In this document: in pieces, positions 1-10,122 of the stretch
How positions within the stretch are numbered: the first letter of the stretch is position 1
How the letters are laid out: each line of letters opens with the position of its first letter
Assembly (NCBI GenBank): GCA_025267735.1
Contig: CM046304.1
Location: 21,517,381 to 21,581,380, forward strand
Reading direction: 5' to 3'
DNA from: Mactra quadrangularis
Lineage: Eukaryota > Mollusca > Bivalvia > Venerida > Mactridae
Length of the DNA stretch: 64,000 nucleotides
The notes under the pieces: model-generated
What the model saw: the letters and a program-made list of their open reading frames with translations, nothing else
Database searches by the model: none
What the model was told of the DNA's origin: nothing
Made by a program: the position numbers and the translations under genes

Positions 1-762
1 GTAGCATGAACTACAACACTTGTTTGGAAGCATTTGTTGACTATTAAATCTGCTTTTGTAATCGATACACGAGAAGCTGATTCCAAAAATTCATAGTTTC
101 AGGTATTGTGTTGGTACATGTACTTAAATCACATTAGTTCATTAAATGATAATTACATTCATATCAATGACATTTAAACCCTTTTAGACACATTTGTAGT
201 AAACTAAAAGTTATTATCAATTATGATTTTTGAAAATTGTATACGATTTGATTCCAAAAATTCGCACTTTTAGATATTATTTTAGTACTTTTATCCCAAA
301 ACTGAACAATTATGTCTCTTATTTATTATTGTTATACTAATTATAGTACAAGTACTAGTTATAGTACAAACGCATGAAAGATACATGTAAAGCAGATTCC
401 AGATAAATGACTCGTTTTAAAATCTTCTTTGACACATTTATAAAAAAAATCAAAAATGACCTTTTTGAATTTTGTATTTAAAAAGAATTTGAATAATAAG
501 TTGTATTTTTACAATTGTTTTCATTCGTAAATGATAATAGATAGTAATAAAGGGAGCTAATCCAAAATGATTTTTCATTTGTATATGATAAAAGATAGTT
601 GCAAAGGGAGCTAATCCACATTTTTGTTCATGTTTAACGTTTTTGTCCAAAAAAGGACTTTCTCCTCGAATTTTTGAGTGCAACTTTTTTTTGGATATTA
701 CTATGAATACGAACTTTCACATGGTACAAAAATAAATTCTGTTGCAATTTTGTCTAGGTTAG
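1..762. other. AT-rich non-coding flank
   Basis: No gene is supported here. A degenerate direct repeat is visible: the motif GATTCCAAAAATTC appears near 79 and again near 250, each followed by similar AT-rich sequence ending in TAGTAC or GGTAC, and a weaker third copy starts near 393. A second short repeat (AAAGGGAGCTAATCCA) occurs near 549 and 604. This could be the outer part of the Polinton or its terminal repeat, but no matching inverted copy was found beyond 18.9 kb. Confidence 0.4.
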
Positions 763-1221
763 CCTATTTTTTTAGCTGTATTAACTGGACTAAAAGGAGA
801 ACTCAGAGTTGACCTAAGGGAATGGAATGACTGTAAACCGACTAAGAAAGGCATAAGTCTTACACTCATGCGATGGAAGATTCTGGTGGGCTGTTTGGAA
901 AACGTAGACCAAATTTTGCTAGACCAACAAGCTTACGTCGCTCACCTCGGAGGAAATGTACATTTAGGTATCGAAAAAGGGAATTTTTGTGTAGATGTAC
1001 GACAGCATTGGAAACCTGAGAACGATGTAGTGCCTACTAAAAAGGGTTTATGTTTGAGACCTAACGAATACAAACGCTTGAAAGAGCTAGTGTCGGAAGT
1101 GGGTAAAGCATTGCCTGAGTTAGACGGCGTTGTTCCCTGTTATCAACAGGGGGATCATATGAACCAGCTAGGTGCACTACAGTGTTCCGAGTGTAACCCC
1201 AACGACTTTATGAATTGGTGA
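763..1221 (+). CDS. Tandem PC4-like (p15 coactivator) domain protein, 5'-incomplete
   Basis: The frame is open from 763 to the TGA at 1219-1221. Two copies of a PC4-like single-strand DNA-binding fold can be read. The first is centred on 793-860 with VDLREW...KPTKKGISL, and the second on about 955-1090 with VDVRQHW...VPTKKGLCL followed by RPNEYKRLKELV. The repeated pattern of basic and aromatic residues then PTKKG is what defines the family here. The ATG at 868 lies inside the first domain, so it cannot be the native start. No ATG exists between 763 and 868. The run of T followed by AG just upstream could be a splice acceptor, or the 5' end may be lost. PC4 proteins bind melted DNA, so a role in Polinton replication or transcription is an inference. 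The family call is by eye and moderately sure. Confidence 0.6.
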   Translation, partial: PIFLAVLTGLKGELRVDLREWNDCKPTKKGISLTLMRWKILVGCLENVDQILLDQQAYVAHLGGNVHLGIEKGNFCVDVRQHWKPENDVVPTKKGLCLRPNEYKRLKELVSEVGKALPELDGVVPCYQQGDHMNQLGALQCSECNPNDFMNW

Positions 1222-1506
1222 AGTACCTTTTGAACACTTTGATTCGAAATAGTATAAGCGCAGTCATGTTATGTTTTATTTGTGTGACAGTGACATTGAT
1301 TGACGATATTAAATTGAGGTTAAGATTTTAGACAGTTGAAACGAGAGGCACGTAAAGGTGCCGAGAGATTGTAGGACATTTTAAATATATACGTTGAGCA
1401 AAGTAAATATATGATGTAATTTTATGCGTTATAAGTATTTTTTGTAAGAATGTTGTATTTTTGTACATTTATTTTGTATAGTTATATGAGATTAAATGGT
1501 AATAAA

Positions 1507-2534
1507 ATGAAAGATTGGAAAGAGTATTTGCCTTCTTTGTATTTCGATACCAAAAGTCCGGCTAGTTACTGTGGCCCGGTGAAGTTTTATCAGTATGTTA
1601 AAAAAGAGGGTAAATATCATATAGGTAGACATAGAATCAAGAACTGGTTACAATCTCAAGAGTCCTATTCACTCACTAGAGGAGCTAGACGTCGGATCAA
1701 CCGATCAAGAGTCATTGTTAAAGGTGTCGACAGTTTATGCGATATGGACTTGATGGATATGTCCGATTTGGCCGAACAAAATGACAGTTGTAAGTTCGAT
1801 TTGGTTGCCATAGATATATTTTCTAGATACGGTATTTTGCAACCAGTAAAAACCAAACAAGGTACAAGTGTTGTGGATGCACTGAGGCGAATGCTGTCCG
1901 GCCCTAGGCGACCCAGTACAGTGCGTACTGACATGGGTATGGAATTTAGAAGTAAAGTGGTTGAAAAATACTTTCACACACACACAATATTCATCACTAT
2001 TACGCCCTAAATACTGAGATAAAGGCCAATTACGTGGAGAGAATCATAAAAACAGTAAAGCATAGGATTTTTCGATATCTCATGACACAAAGATCAAAGC
2101 GTTACTAGGACGTTTTGCAAGATATAATCAATGGCTACAATAACTCAAAACATCGCAGTTAAGGCGTACGACCAGTTAGTATTAATGAAGAAAACCAAGG
2201 GGAAAGTAGACTACAGCAGTAGTTATTAAGAACCAAGCATTTAAAAATCATTAAGTCTAAGAAATACAAGTTTAAGATTGGTCAGACAGTAAGGGTGTCC
2301 CACGTGCGAAGTGTATTTGACAGAGAATATTCTCAAAAATGGACAAGAGAAATCTTCAAGATCAAAGCTCGGTATAAAAGGGAAGGCACTCCTGTGTATA
2401 AGCTAGTGGATTTTGACCACGATATTGTGGAAGGTACGTTTTACGAGCAAAATATCTAAGCAGTCACTGTAGACGAAACCACGGAATACCATATAGAAAA
2501 GGTTCTAAAGAAAAGAACTCGAAAAAATAAAAAA
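1507..2534 (+). pseudogene. int: Polinton integrase (DDE, with chromodomain remnant)
   Basis: This would insert the Polinton, acting in the nucleus. From the ATG at 1507 it reads MKDWKEYLPSLYFD, then the zinc-region end WLQSQESYSLTRGAR. The first catalytic Asp is in DMDLMDMSDL (about 1741-1770) and the second in RTDMGMEF (about 1926-1950). The frame is lost at a CACACACACA run at about 1975-1984. The remainder lies in another frame: the Glu-bearing segment VERIIKT near 2035, then stops at about 2105, 2160 and 2227, then a basic C-terminal domain and the start of a chromodomain (HIEKVLKKRTRK, near 2490). At about 2535 the chromodomain breaks off and capsid sequence follows without a gap. The ATG at 1486 is an alternative start. 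Product identity is secure; the gene is dead. Confidence 0.85.
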
Positions 2535-3486
2535 ATAACTGCTACTCAGGTGGTCAATTATCCCTACAAAGCGTACATAGACACAATATTACAGTCCAAC
2601 GAAAGAACACAAACTCACTTGTTAACTAGTCAAGTGTACTACAAAGATACTGGAGACGTCGGTTCGAACGATGGTAAAACGGGTAGTAATTCTGGTTTGT
2701 ACACCAGATGTACATTATTGAAGGGTAGTGAGATTGTAGATTTGGAAGGACCGTTACACATTGATCCGTCTCAACAGCCAATACTACTCATCAACGGAGT
2801 CTCTGTTGGCATTAAACTTCAAACTTCAAACGAGATCCTTTCAGGCTCATCATTGACTCCCTTACTGCTGATTATAGGGTGAAAATTGAGGACGCTCAGT
2901 TCAAACTGTGTATTCAGCGACTCACTAGTGCCGTATTAATAGCTCAAGAAAAGCTTATATAAGACACACCGGCTACATACCCGTACTTACGCACAGAAAT
3001 CAAGACAACGGCTATTACTACGGGTCAATTTAGTTACAGTGCGGATGATATATTTCAAGGATTAGTCCCCAGTAAGCTGATTGTAGGTCTAGTTCCGAGT
3101 GCCGGCTTTAATGGCGATTATTCAAAGAACCCATTCAGCTTTAAACATTACAACTGTAGCTTCGTCGGCCTTTACGTTGATGGACAATCTTTACCCTCTC
3201 AACCAATGCAGCCAACTATAAAGCTGATCATTTCGTGGATTGTTATAGATCTTTAGCTCTATACAGAAACGATATCAACATTTCGAGACAAGATTATAAG
3301 AAAAGTTATTGCTTGTACGCGCTGGATATAGATCCTTACTACACATTCAACACGAAAAAGAAGGGGCATTGTCTTCTAGAACTCAAGTTTGCTGAGGCTT
3401 TACCAGAGAGCGTCACTTTGATTATGTACGCTACATTTCCCGAGATACTCAATGTCGATAAATCAAGATCAGTGTTTGTAAAATGA
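2535..3486 (+). pseudogene. Polinton capsid protein (probably major capsid), N-terminally truncated
   Basis: The sequence resembles the F54H12.2-like proteins found in many animal genomes, which belong to Polinton jelly-roll capsids. Recognisable blocks in order are YPYKAYIDTIL (2556), GLYTRCTLLKGSEIVDLEGP (about 2693), a PILLINGVSVGIKL block (2776), NPFSFKHYNCSFVGLYVDG (about 3130), and the C-terminal block from 3235 ending at the TGA at 3484-3486. The expected roughly 100 N-terminal residues are missing, because integrase sequence abuts the capsid body at about 2535. There is a frameshift near 2820-2830, a stop at 2959 and another frame change near 3200. Assignment to major rather than minor capsid rests on length and recall, so it is less certain than the Polinton link. 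Confidence 0.7.
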
Positions 3487-3881
3487 ATAATTTAGAACTA
3501 GAACGTTTATCATTCGGCTACCCAGTAAGTGTGTGTGCTGCTGATCAAATAAGTAAACAGCAAGGACGATTTGTGATTTCCAACAAAGGTACGAGCGACG
3601 GTCAAGGAAAACATTGGGTTACTTTTTACTACCCAAGGCGAGGACCCTACGAGTTCTTAGATTCTCTGGGTAACATACCTAGTGATTATCATGTGAATTT
3701 TAAGACTGTGTTAACGAACAACTACTGGATGATCTGTAATCCTATTCAAGACTCTAATTCGAATATCTGTGGACTTTATTGTGTTTATTATATAATGTGT
3801 AGATACGCAGGAATGACTATAAAAAACCTTTTAATGTGTATAATAGACAATACAATGATATTCATGTTACAAGTTTTGTAA
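3483..3881 (+). CDS. Adenain-like cysteine protease of the Polinton
   Basis: Likely role: maturation of Polinton virion proteins. The ATG overlaps the capsid stop (ATGA at 3483-3486), so the two genes are tightly coupled. The catalytic His is in GKHWVTFYY (about residue 41), the acidic residue in EFLDSLG (about 58-64), and the oxyanion Gln in PIQDSNSN. The catalytic Cys is in CGLYCVYY (about 100). This His-Asp/Glu-Gln-Cys order is that of adenovirus protease (C5 family), and 132 residues is somewhat short for the family. It is the only Polinton gene here that reads through without a break, although the last residues after MCRYAGMT look divergent and the true C-terminus may be altered. Confidence 0.8.
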   Translation: MNNLELERLSFGYPVSVCAADQISKQQGRFVISNKGTSDGQGKHWVTFYYPRRGPYEFLDSLGNIPSDYHVNFKTVLTNNYWMICNPIQDSNSNICGLYCVYYIMCRYAGMTIKNLLMCIIDNTMIFMLQVL

Positions 3882-4018
3882 ATAAAAACAAACTCTGAAA
3901 TATAGTTGTATTCATTTATTTTGTACATAGTAATAAAATATAAAAAAACAACCATTGTCTTTTCTTTTTTAAAATGATATCCAGTCTATTTTTTTTATTT
4001 TCAGCTTGTTTCGTCTTC

Positions 4019-4499
4019 TTAGTTATTTCCCTTTTTAGATGTTTTTTTCAATGCGCGTTCCCCAGGTGGCGGTAAAGATACTTTTGGTGGAATCGTCTCT
4101 ATATCACCATTTCTGTGTACGTAGACTGTAACAACCGTTGGTATTTTTCGTAAGGCATCAAAATGAACTTTTCCATTATTCCAATATCGGTTCCAAGTAC
4201 ACCAATGCAATTTTCACCAATGTATATGTTATTTTTATGTTGTCTTGGATAGCTTCGGTTTTCTTTAAAAATCCAATTTTCTTATTGGCAAGCAAGTAGA
4301 TAAAACGCCAATGTCGTTTAAGGCGTGTTTTTTCGCTTGACGTTAATTTTATCGTAAATCGCAGAATGTTGTAAGCAATTTGAGCAAGCACTTTTAATTG
4401 CTGTCTAGTTATAGAGCTCAGTAATGCCTCCCTCTGAGTCGCTGTAGTGTCCACAAGCAATTTTAATAAGTGACGTTGCTTAGTAATAAATTCGACCAT
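4019..4499 (-). pseudogene. Small Polinton-associated basic protein (adenovirus pX/pVI-like family, tentative)
   Basis: From the ATG at 4497-4499 (minus) the product reads MVEFITKQRHLLKLL, then TQREALLSS, AYNILRFTIKLTSSEKTRL and a basic LANKKIGFLKK stretch. This pattern (leucine-rich start, a 'N-L...L...K..L' helix, then lysines) recurs beside ATPase genes in animal Polintons and adintoviruses, where I recall it as a small core or membrane-active protein. The usual glycine-rich hydrophobic segment is degraded. A conserved-looking tail ending EKYQRLL is in another frame at about 4110-4210, so one frameshift near 4200 is likely. Function is inferred only from the family and its neighbours. Confidence 0.5.
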
Positions 4500-4534
4500 G
4501 ATTATTCTTACACGTTTAATTCTGCTTCTTATGT

Positions 4535-5189
4535 CAATTTATAGATTATGGGATCTTCACCAGGGAAAATGTTTGTTCTTAGGCGATATTTATCTACAGC
4601 ATGAGGACTACCAAAAAGTGACCGTGTTTAGTGCTCAATGCCTCTTCATAGGCTGCTACAAATCCTTTCGTTTTACCGGGGTAGAGTTGACGTCCCAATA
4701 TGCTTACCTGAGAAACGTCTCTTAAATTTTTCATCAATATCATATACCAGGTATTAAGAGCAATCATGGTTCTGGCATGTTTTCCGCCAGGATACAAGTT
4801 TTGTGTAATAAGTATGACAGATACTTTTTTGTGATGACAGCCTTGAGTAAACTACAGTTCCATATCTTTGTTTTTCATTACGTCATGCATGTGATCATCA
4901 ATAATAATTAATTTGTGTATTTTGTCTTTGGTAATTCATTAATTTCTTCAGGTGTAGGTAGGCATTGCTTACAGTAAAAATTTGGAATGGTTCGTTCCAT
5001 ATCGTCAAATAAGTCTTGATGTATTCCGTAACAGTACAATATGTGCGATGATGGATCTTTAGAATACATATCTGTCACATTTTTCAAAACATTGTATACC
5101 CATTGAGTTTTACCACTTCCAGTTTGACCACTGATAGCTATACTGGAGCATGGCTCAAAAGGTAGTGAAGACTTCAGTTTAGGACTTGG
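4535..5189 (-). pseudogene. Polinton A32-like DNA packaging ATPase, broken
   Basis: FtsK/A32-type ATPase that would power genome packaging. On the minus strand the Walker A motif GQTGSGKT lies at about 5108-5131. It is followed by a block with DLFDDMERTIPNF and LPTPEEINELPK. Walker B (LIIIDD, near 4890) is in a different frame, so there is a frameshift near 4915, and a stop follows near 4853. The conserved sensor block ITQNLYPGGKHARTM (about 4780-4820), the block with VSILGRQLYPGK (about 4670) and a final block containing RLRTNIFPGE near 4560 are all recognisable, the last one again in a shifted frame. The N-terminus is fused to the small membrane protein just upstream. Confidence 0.8.
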
Positions 5190-5444
5190 GAGGGCGTATC
5201 CTATGCAACTGCTAAGTAAACTGAACAACAATTCGTTACTTACGTTTTGTAGAGAAAGATTTATGATGGATATAATGATGATTATATAGACAATAATCAT
5301 TTGACAAAAGTATACGATCTCAGCCTGCGGAACTCGAGTACCTAATACATGCCACCTGTCTCCGTTAGAGCTGATTTCTTCATCAGGTTTCGGAAAGTGA
5401 ATAAATGTTTCCCTTTCGGGTGATGAAGTGTCAATAGGATTCAT
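5190..5444 (-). CDS. Small Polinton membrane protein, fused in frame to the ATPase remnant
   Basis: From the ATG at 5442-5444 (minus) the reading begins MNPIDTSSPERETF. A tryptophan-bearing segment with GTRVPQAEIVYF follows, then a strongly hydrophobic helix (about 18 residues of I, V, Y and S ending IINLSL), and finally LLSSCIGYALPSPKLK. I recall this layout (VP-x-AE, one membrane span, NLSL, SSC-GY-LP-P-L) as a small protein common beside ATPase genes in animal Polintons; its function is unknown. Here the reading frame continues directly into ATPase sequence at about 5190. That suggests a deletion removed the stop, the spacer and the ATPase start. The open frame also extends upstream to 5594, but that part is AT-rich and probably not coding. 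Confidence 0.5.
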
Positions 5445-5514
5445 ATTCTTACGTGTTATATAGACAGTTATAATAACACAACATGGTATTCTTACATCTT
5501 TTATTGACATAATT

Positions 5515-5620
5515 TTAAACGAATGTGACAAAAATAAAATATGATGAACAAAAATTAACACACACCCTATGGAAAAATACATGTATATGTGCAATAATCA
5601 AAATAAGGTTGTATATTTTT
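5515..5620. repeat. Polinton internal repeat, copy A (left of the gypsy insertion)
   Basis: The stretch from AACGAATGTGACAAAAATAA to the phrase CACACACCCTATGGAAAAATA recurs downstream at 13917-13983 and 14078-14150. The three copies are direct repeats now separated by the gypsy insertion, so they belonged to one tandem array between the ATPase and polymerase genes. Confidence 0.75.
5616..5620. repeat. Target-site duplication of the gypsy element (TTTTT), left copy
   Basis: Five T residues lie directly before the 5' LTR (TGTAGCACG). A run of six T follows the inferred 3' LTR end (TTACA) at 13853. Homopolymer duplications are weak evidence on their own, but they place the 3' LTR end where TGTA/TACA termini match. 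Confidence 0.55.
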
Positions 5621-5759
5621 TGTAGCACGATAGCGTCTTGCATACACAGGTGAAACAGGTAAGCTGGTTACTATGTGTAACCAAGGTAGATCACATGGGT
5701 TGTGACGTGGTTGTCACGTGTGTATGACGTAGACAGACTGCCTTGTGTGCGGCTTGGCA
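5621..5759 (+). repeat. 5' LTR, truncated to its first 139 bp
   Basis: Identical over its whole length to 13609-13747. It starts TGTAGCACG. At 5760 the sequence changes straight to gag interior, whereas the 3' copy continues for another 105 bp. The deletion endpoint happens to read ...TTGGCA, which could be mistaken for a natural LTR end. Confidence 0.9.
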
Positions 5760-6421
5760 ATGACAATGACCATACGTGGGAACGCATTAAGGCAGAACTC
5801 AAACTTAGGTTCGGGGAGGTAGTTGATGCTCAGCATGCTAGGCTTTTACTTAGGAGGGTAAAACAAAAACCTGGGGAAACTGTTCATGTATATGCTGAAA
5901 GAATGCTAAATTTGGGTGAAGATGCATTTGAGGGTCAAGATCCGAGAGCTGTTCAGGCTGAGTTGATTGGGTATTTTGTAGATGGGCTAAGGGAAAATTC
6001 CCTTAAGCTTAAAATAATGAGGGAAAATCCTGCTGATTTTCAGGCTGCTGTTGCTATCGCAACCCGAGAACAAAATTTGTACAAACGCTTCCAATCAAGA
6101 ACGGGAATATCGCAAGATTCATATGCGACGAGTAATGAAATCGAGCCGATGGATATAAGTCATTTAAGGCCAAAGGTTCGTTGCCATTATTGTAAGCGAG
6201 AAGGTCACGTGATTAAAGAATGTAGGGTTAGGAAACGTGATCAGAAAATGCAGGTTAGTGTCGTCAGACAAAACGTTACGAATGGAAAAAATAGACAAAG
6301 CATAGTCTGCTATAACTGCGGAATTAGGGGGCATTATGCCAGGGAATGTCAAAAACCTAACGGGGATGTGTCAGAGAAAATGAGGAACGCCCATTTAAAT
6401 GCAAGTCCTTCCCAAATGTAG
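5760..6421 (+). CDS. gag: Gag, N-terminally deleted
   Basis: Gag would form the particle shell and bind genomic RNA. The retained part begins at the deletion junction (NDNDHTWERIKAELKLRFG), the typical middle of a Ty3-type retrotransposon capsid domain, and runs through KPGETVHVYAERM. Two CCHC zinc knuckles follow: CHYCKREGHVIKEC at 6182-6223 and CYNCGIRGHYAREC at 6308-6349, spaced C-X2-C-X4-H-X4-C. The open frame continues back into the LTR to a GTG at 5702, but that part is LTR sequence and no start codon can be assigned. The stop is TAG at 6419-6421. The last third overlaps the pol frame from 6316. Confidence 0.9.
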
Positions 6422-9400
6422 AGGCCGATTCGGGAAGTAAGAAGTATAATGCCAAACAGACAAAGAAAACAATTTTTATAAACTCTGCTAATATAGGATC
6501 AAATTCCCTTCTCAGGTTTTCACGTAAAAAATATCGTAGTTTATTGGACTCAGGTGCTGAAGTATCATTAATTCATCGTCGTGTCTATGATAGTCTCAAA
6601 GTTAAACCGAAACTTTGTAAACCTAGTTTAAATTTAGCAACAGCTGGAAATACTCCGTTACATGTAGACGGTTTTGCGAATATAGAATTTGAGGTCGGTG
6701 GTATGAAAATGAGTCACAAATTTTATGTAGTGAAAAATCTAAATAGAAATGTTATACTTGGCATTGATTGGCTTCAATCACGTGGCGTTCGTGTATATCA
6801 CGATCTAGGTTGTATTCGTGTTCACGGTACGTACATTCCTCTCGTAGATGATATACATGTAGCCTCAATAATTCGTTCTAGGTCAAAAGTTAAACTTCCA
6901 CCACAAACCGCCCACATTTGCTTCTGTAAGGTGAAAAAACATCCTACATACGAAGTAGATAAACATTATGAGATCACGTCTCTTGAATCTGGTTATCTTG
7001 GACAAGAGCCAGGACTATTGTTGGCAAATTCTGTTGTTCAACTAAAATCAAACTATAAAATACCTGTTATGTTAGTAAACACCACTTGTAAGACATTGGC
7101 TCTGAAGAAAGGTACGCCTCTAGCCGTTATCAGTTCATTAAATTCAGCTACTATCTCCGCAGTAGATAAACAAACTAGAAAATTGCCAATTAACGAAGAA
7201 AATATCTCGAGTAAAGATAGTACTTTTGATGAAGTAGACGCACCATCTAAATATAGGAGTAAAGTCATTAACCTTCTACAGAAAAATCGCAAACTTTTTG
7301 CTGATTCAGACGCTAAATTGTCTCACACTGATACCGTTAAGATGAAAATAAACACAGGTGATCACCCTCCTATCAAATTAAGGCCATATAGAACTCAGAT
7401 AAACAATCGTAAAATAATTGATAAGGCCGTGGATGAGATGCTAGATGCAAAAATTATTTCGAGAAGTCGATCAGAATGGTCTTTTCCCGTCGTAATTGTT
7501 GATAAGAAAGATGGATCTAAACGTTTTTGTGTTGATTTCCGCCAATTAAATAAGATAACAAAAATGAATTCCTACCCCCTGCCAATAATTGATGATATCT
7601 TAGCATTGTTGGGAAAAGCTAAGTACTTTACGAGCCTTGACCTTAAGAGTGGCTATTGGCAAGTTCTTATGTCCGAAAAGGACAAGAGTAAGACCGCATT
7701 CACCTGTCATAGGGGTCTTTTCGAATTCAATGTCATGCCCTTTGGATTACCAAACGCACCAGCAATTTTCCAAGAGTTAATGAATCGAGTGTTGGAAGGT
7801 TTATCTGGATTTTCAACAGCTTATCTTGATGATATCTTAATTTTCTCAGAAACTTTGGAAGAACACTTGGCCCATATTCAACAGGTGTTCGACCGACTAA
7901 ATGAACATTCACTGAGACTTAAGCTTAAAAAATGCAGTTTTTTTAAATCAGAAACTACTTATCTAGGGTTTGTAATAAACGATCAAGGTGTTGTCCCGGA
8001 AAAACGAAAAGTTGATATCATTCAAAATTTATTGCCGCCTACAAATGTTCGAGAAGTACGTAGCTTCATTGGAATGTGTAGCTATTATCGAAGATTTATA
8101 CCTCACTTTTCTGAGATTGCCGAACCAATTATATCATTAACGAGAAAGTTTGCTAGGTTTAAATGGACAAATGAATGCCAGGTGGCCTTTGATAAGCTTA
8201 AAAATAAACTAGTTGAGCTTCCACTTCTTTGTTTTCCTGATCCTTCCTTACCATATACGTTATACACTGATGCCTCTGATAAGTGTATTGGGTCATGTCT
8301 TACACAAACTGTGCCGATGAACGATGAACAAGTGGAAAGACCGATATATTATCTTAGTCATAGATTGAGTGACACACAAACACGTTGGTCTACCATAGAA
8401 AAAGAGGCATATGCTATATATTATAGTCTCCAAAAACTAGATCATAACCTTCACAATGCTGAATTTGTAATCAAATGTGATCATCGTCCTCTCAAATACG
8501 TTCTTGAGTCTCCTATGCAAAACAAGAAAATTTCCTTATGGGCGTTGTCAATAGCTGGCTATAACTGTAAGATTGAGTATCTTGCAGGCTCAGAAAACTC
8601 GGTTGCTGACCTACTTTCTAGGGTGCCTAGCACGGTAACAAACAATGAAGATACGCCTCTAAGTTATCCAGATGTCAGTAATCAAACATATGAGATAAGT
8701 GCGTTGAACTCTAATCGCTTTGAACCGAGACGGTATGCCAGGTGTACACCACAATTAGGTGATAAGGTTAAAAAGCCTAAATTTAGAAACTTGGATATGC
8801 AAGTTGAACAGGATAAGGATGACGTCATTGCCAAATTAAAACAAGGGTTGGTGCAAGAAACAATATCACCTTCCGTAGCGAAGAAGTATTTGCTATTGGA
8901 TGAAATTCTATACTTTGTCTCTGACCCAGATAATGAACCCATTCTTAGGTTGGTTATTCCACAGCATTTACAAAAAGAAATAATTGTTCATTATCATGAA
9001 AAACTTGGTCACATGGGCATTGATAAAACCTATGATGCCATCCATCCAAAATATTATTGGGTTAATCTCTATAAAAACATCACTAACTTTGTGAATAATT
9101 GTGTTACCTGTCAATTAAGAAGTTCTCAGAGAAATAAAGTACCTGTTCAGGAAACTGACACCCCACCTTTTGCTTGGGCTAAGTGTGCCGTAGATGTTTC
9201 TGGCCCATTTCCAACTTCTCTTTCTGGAAATAGGTATATCGTTAGTTTTATTGATTTGTATTCTGGCTTTCCGGAAGCATTCGCAGTGCCAAATAAGGAA
9301 GCTGAAACTATAGCTCACCTGTTGATTGATGAGGTATGCACACGCTATTCTAACCCATTGGAATTACTCTCTGATAATGGGACGGAAAACATAAATAGGG

Positions 9401-10122
9401 TAATGAAAGAGACATTATCAGCATTAAACATCAATCATGTTACCACCTCTTTCTATAGGCCACAGGCTAATGGCTTAATTGAGAGATATCACCGAACTTT
9501 GGTAGATATCATATCTAAGAAGCTTGCTACTAATGAGGGTACCTGGGATATGTTTCTAAATCAAGCATTGGCTGCTATCAGATTTGGCGTAAATGAGTCT
9601 TCTAAACATTCTCCTTTTAGGTTACTGTTTAACCGCGAAGTTGTTTTTCCAATAGATAACGTGCTCAAGCCGCGTCGGAAATATCAAGGTGAAGAACCTC
9701 ATAAGATAGCTTTAGAACAACAACATAAGGCATTTATGTTGGTTCATAAAAACAGGGAAAAAGCCAAAAAGAAACGTAATGCGTATGCTAATAAAAATGC
9801 GAAAGAGGTCACATTACAAGTCGGTGACCCGGTGTACTATCGAAACCATACACGTCATAATAAGTTAGATGTCAAGTGGAAACCTTATTATCGCATTCTT
9901 GAACAAACTTCACCTGTTACATTTATTATCAAACACCAATTAGATGGTTCAACTCTAAAAGCGCATGCCCAACACTTGCGTTTGGCTAATCTTAATGAAT
10001 GGCAAATTCCCAAAGACGATACCGGTAGGCCGTTACGTCGGGGTCAGTATGTTGAACCACCTGTTAGTTCAAGTTACAGTTCGGGAGAAAGTTCTGATTC
10101 TGAAGTAAACACATGTCATTAA
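6316..10122 (+). CDS. pol: Pol polyprotein: protease, reverse transcriptase, RNase H, integrase
   Basis: The frame opens after the stop at 6313-6315, overlapping gag, and ends at TAA 10120-10122. It has no natural ATG near its start, as expected for a gag-pol frameshift product. The aspartic protease active site LLDSGAEVSLI lies near 6544 and GIDWLQ near 6765. Reverse transcriptase has LDLKSGYWQV and the catalytic YLDDILIFS at about 7822. RNase H has LYTDASDKCIGS near 8258 and CDHRPLKYVL near 8480. Integrase has the HHCC zinc finger (HEKLGHMG ... CVTC, 8990-9110) and D, D, E residues in AVDVSGPF (9188), LSDNGTE (9370) and LIERYHRTL (9478). A C-terminal GPF/Y-like region follows, then a serine and acid-rich tail. 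All catalytic motifs are intact. Confidence 0.95.
6394..6400 (+). promoter_or_regulatory. Putative -1 ribosomal frameshift heptamer TTTAAAT
   Basis: In the gag frame this reads T-TTA-AAT, a canonical X-XXY-YYZ slippery site. It lies 19 nt before the gag stop and inside the gag/pol overlap (6316-6421). A slip of -1 enters exactly the frame of the pol ORF. No stimulatory hairpin was computed. Confidence 0.65.

Noticed and set aside
450..683. 77-codon minus-strand ORF with repeated GLAPF
   Set aside because: It comes from a short duplicated non-coding phrase (GGGAGCTAATCCA) in AT-rich DNA; no family resemblance.
1665..1983. Two minus-strand ORFs opposite the integrase
   Set aside because: Antisense shadows of the integrase reading frame.
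5702..5759. Gag start at GTG 5702
   Set aside because: This stretch is LTR sequence, identical in the 3' LTR; the native gag start has been deleted.
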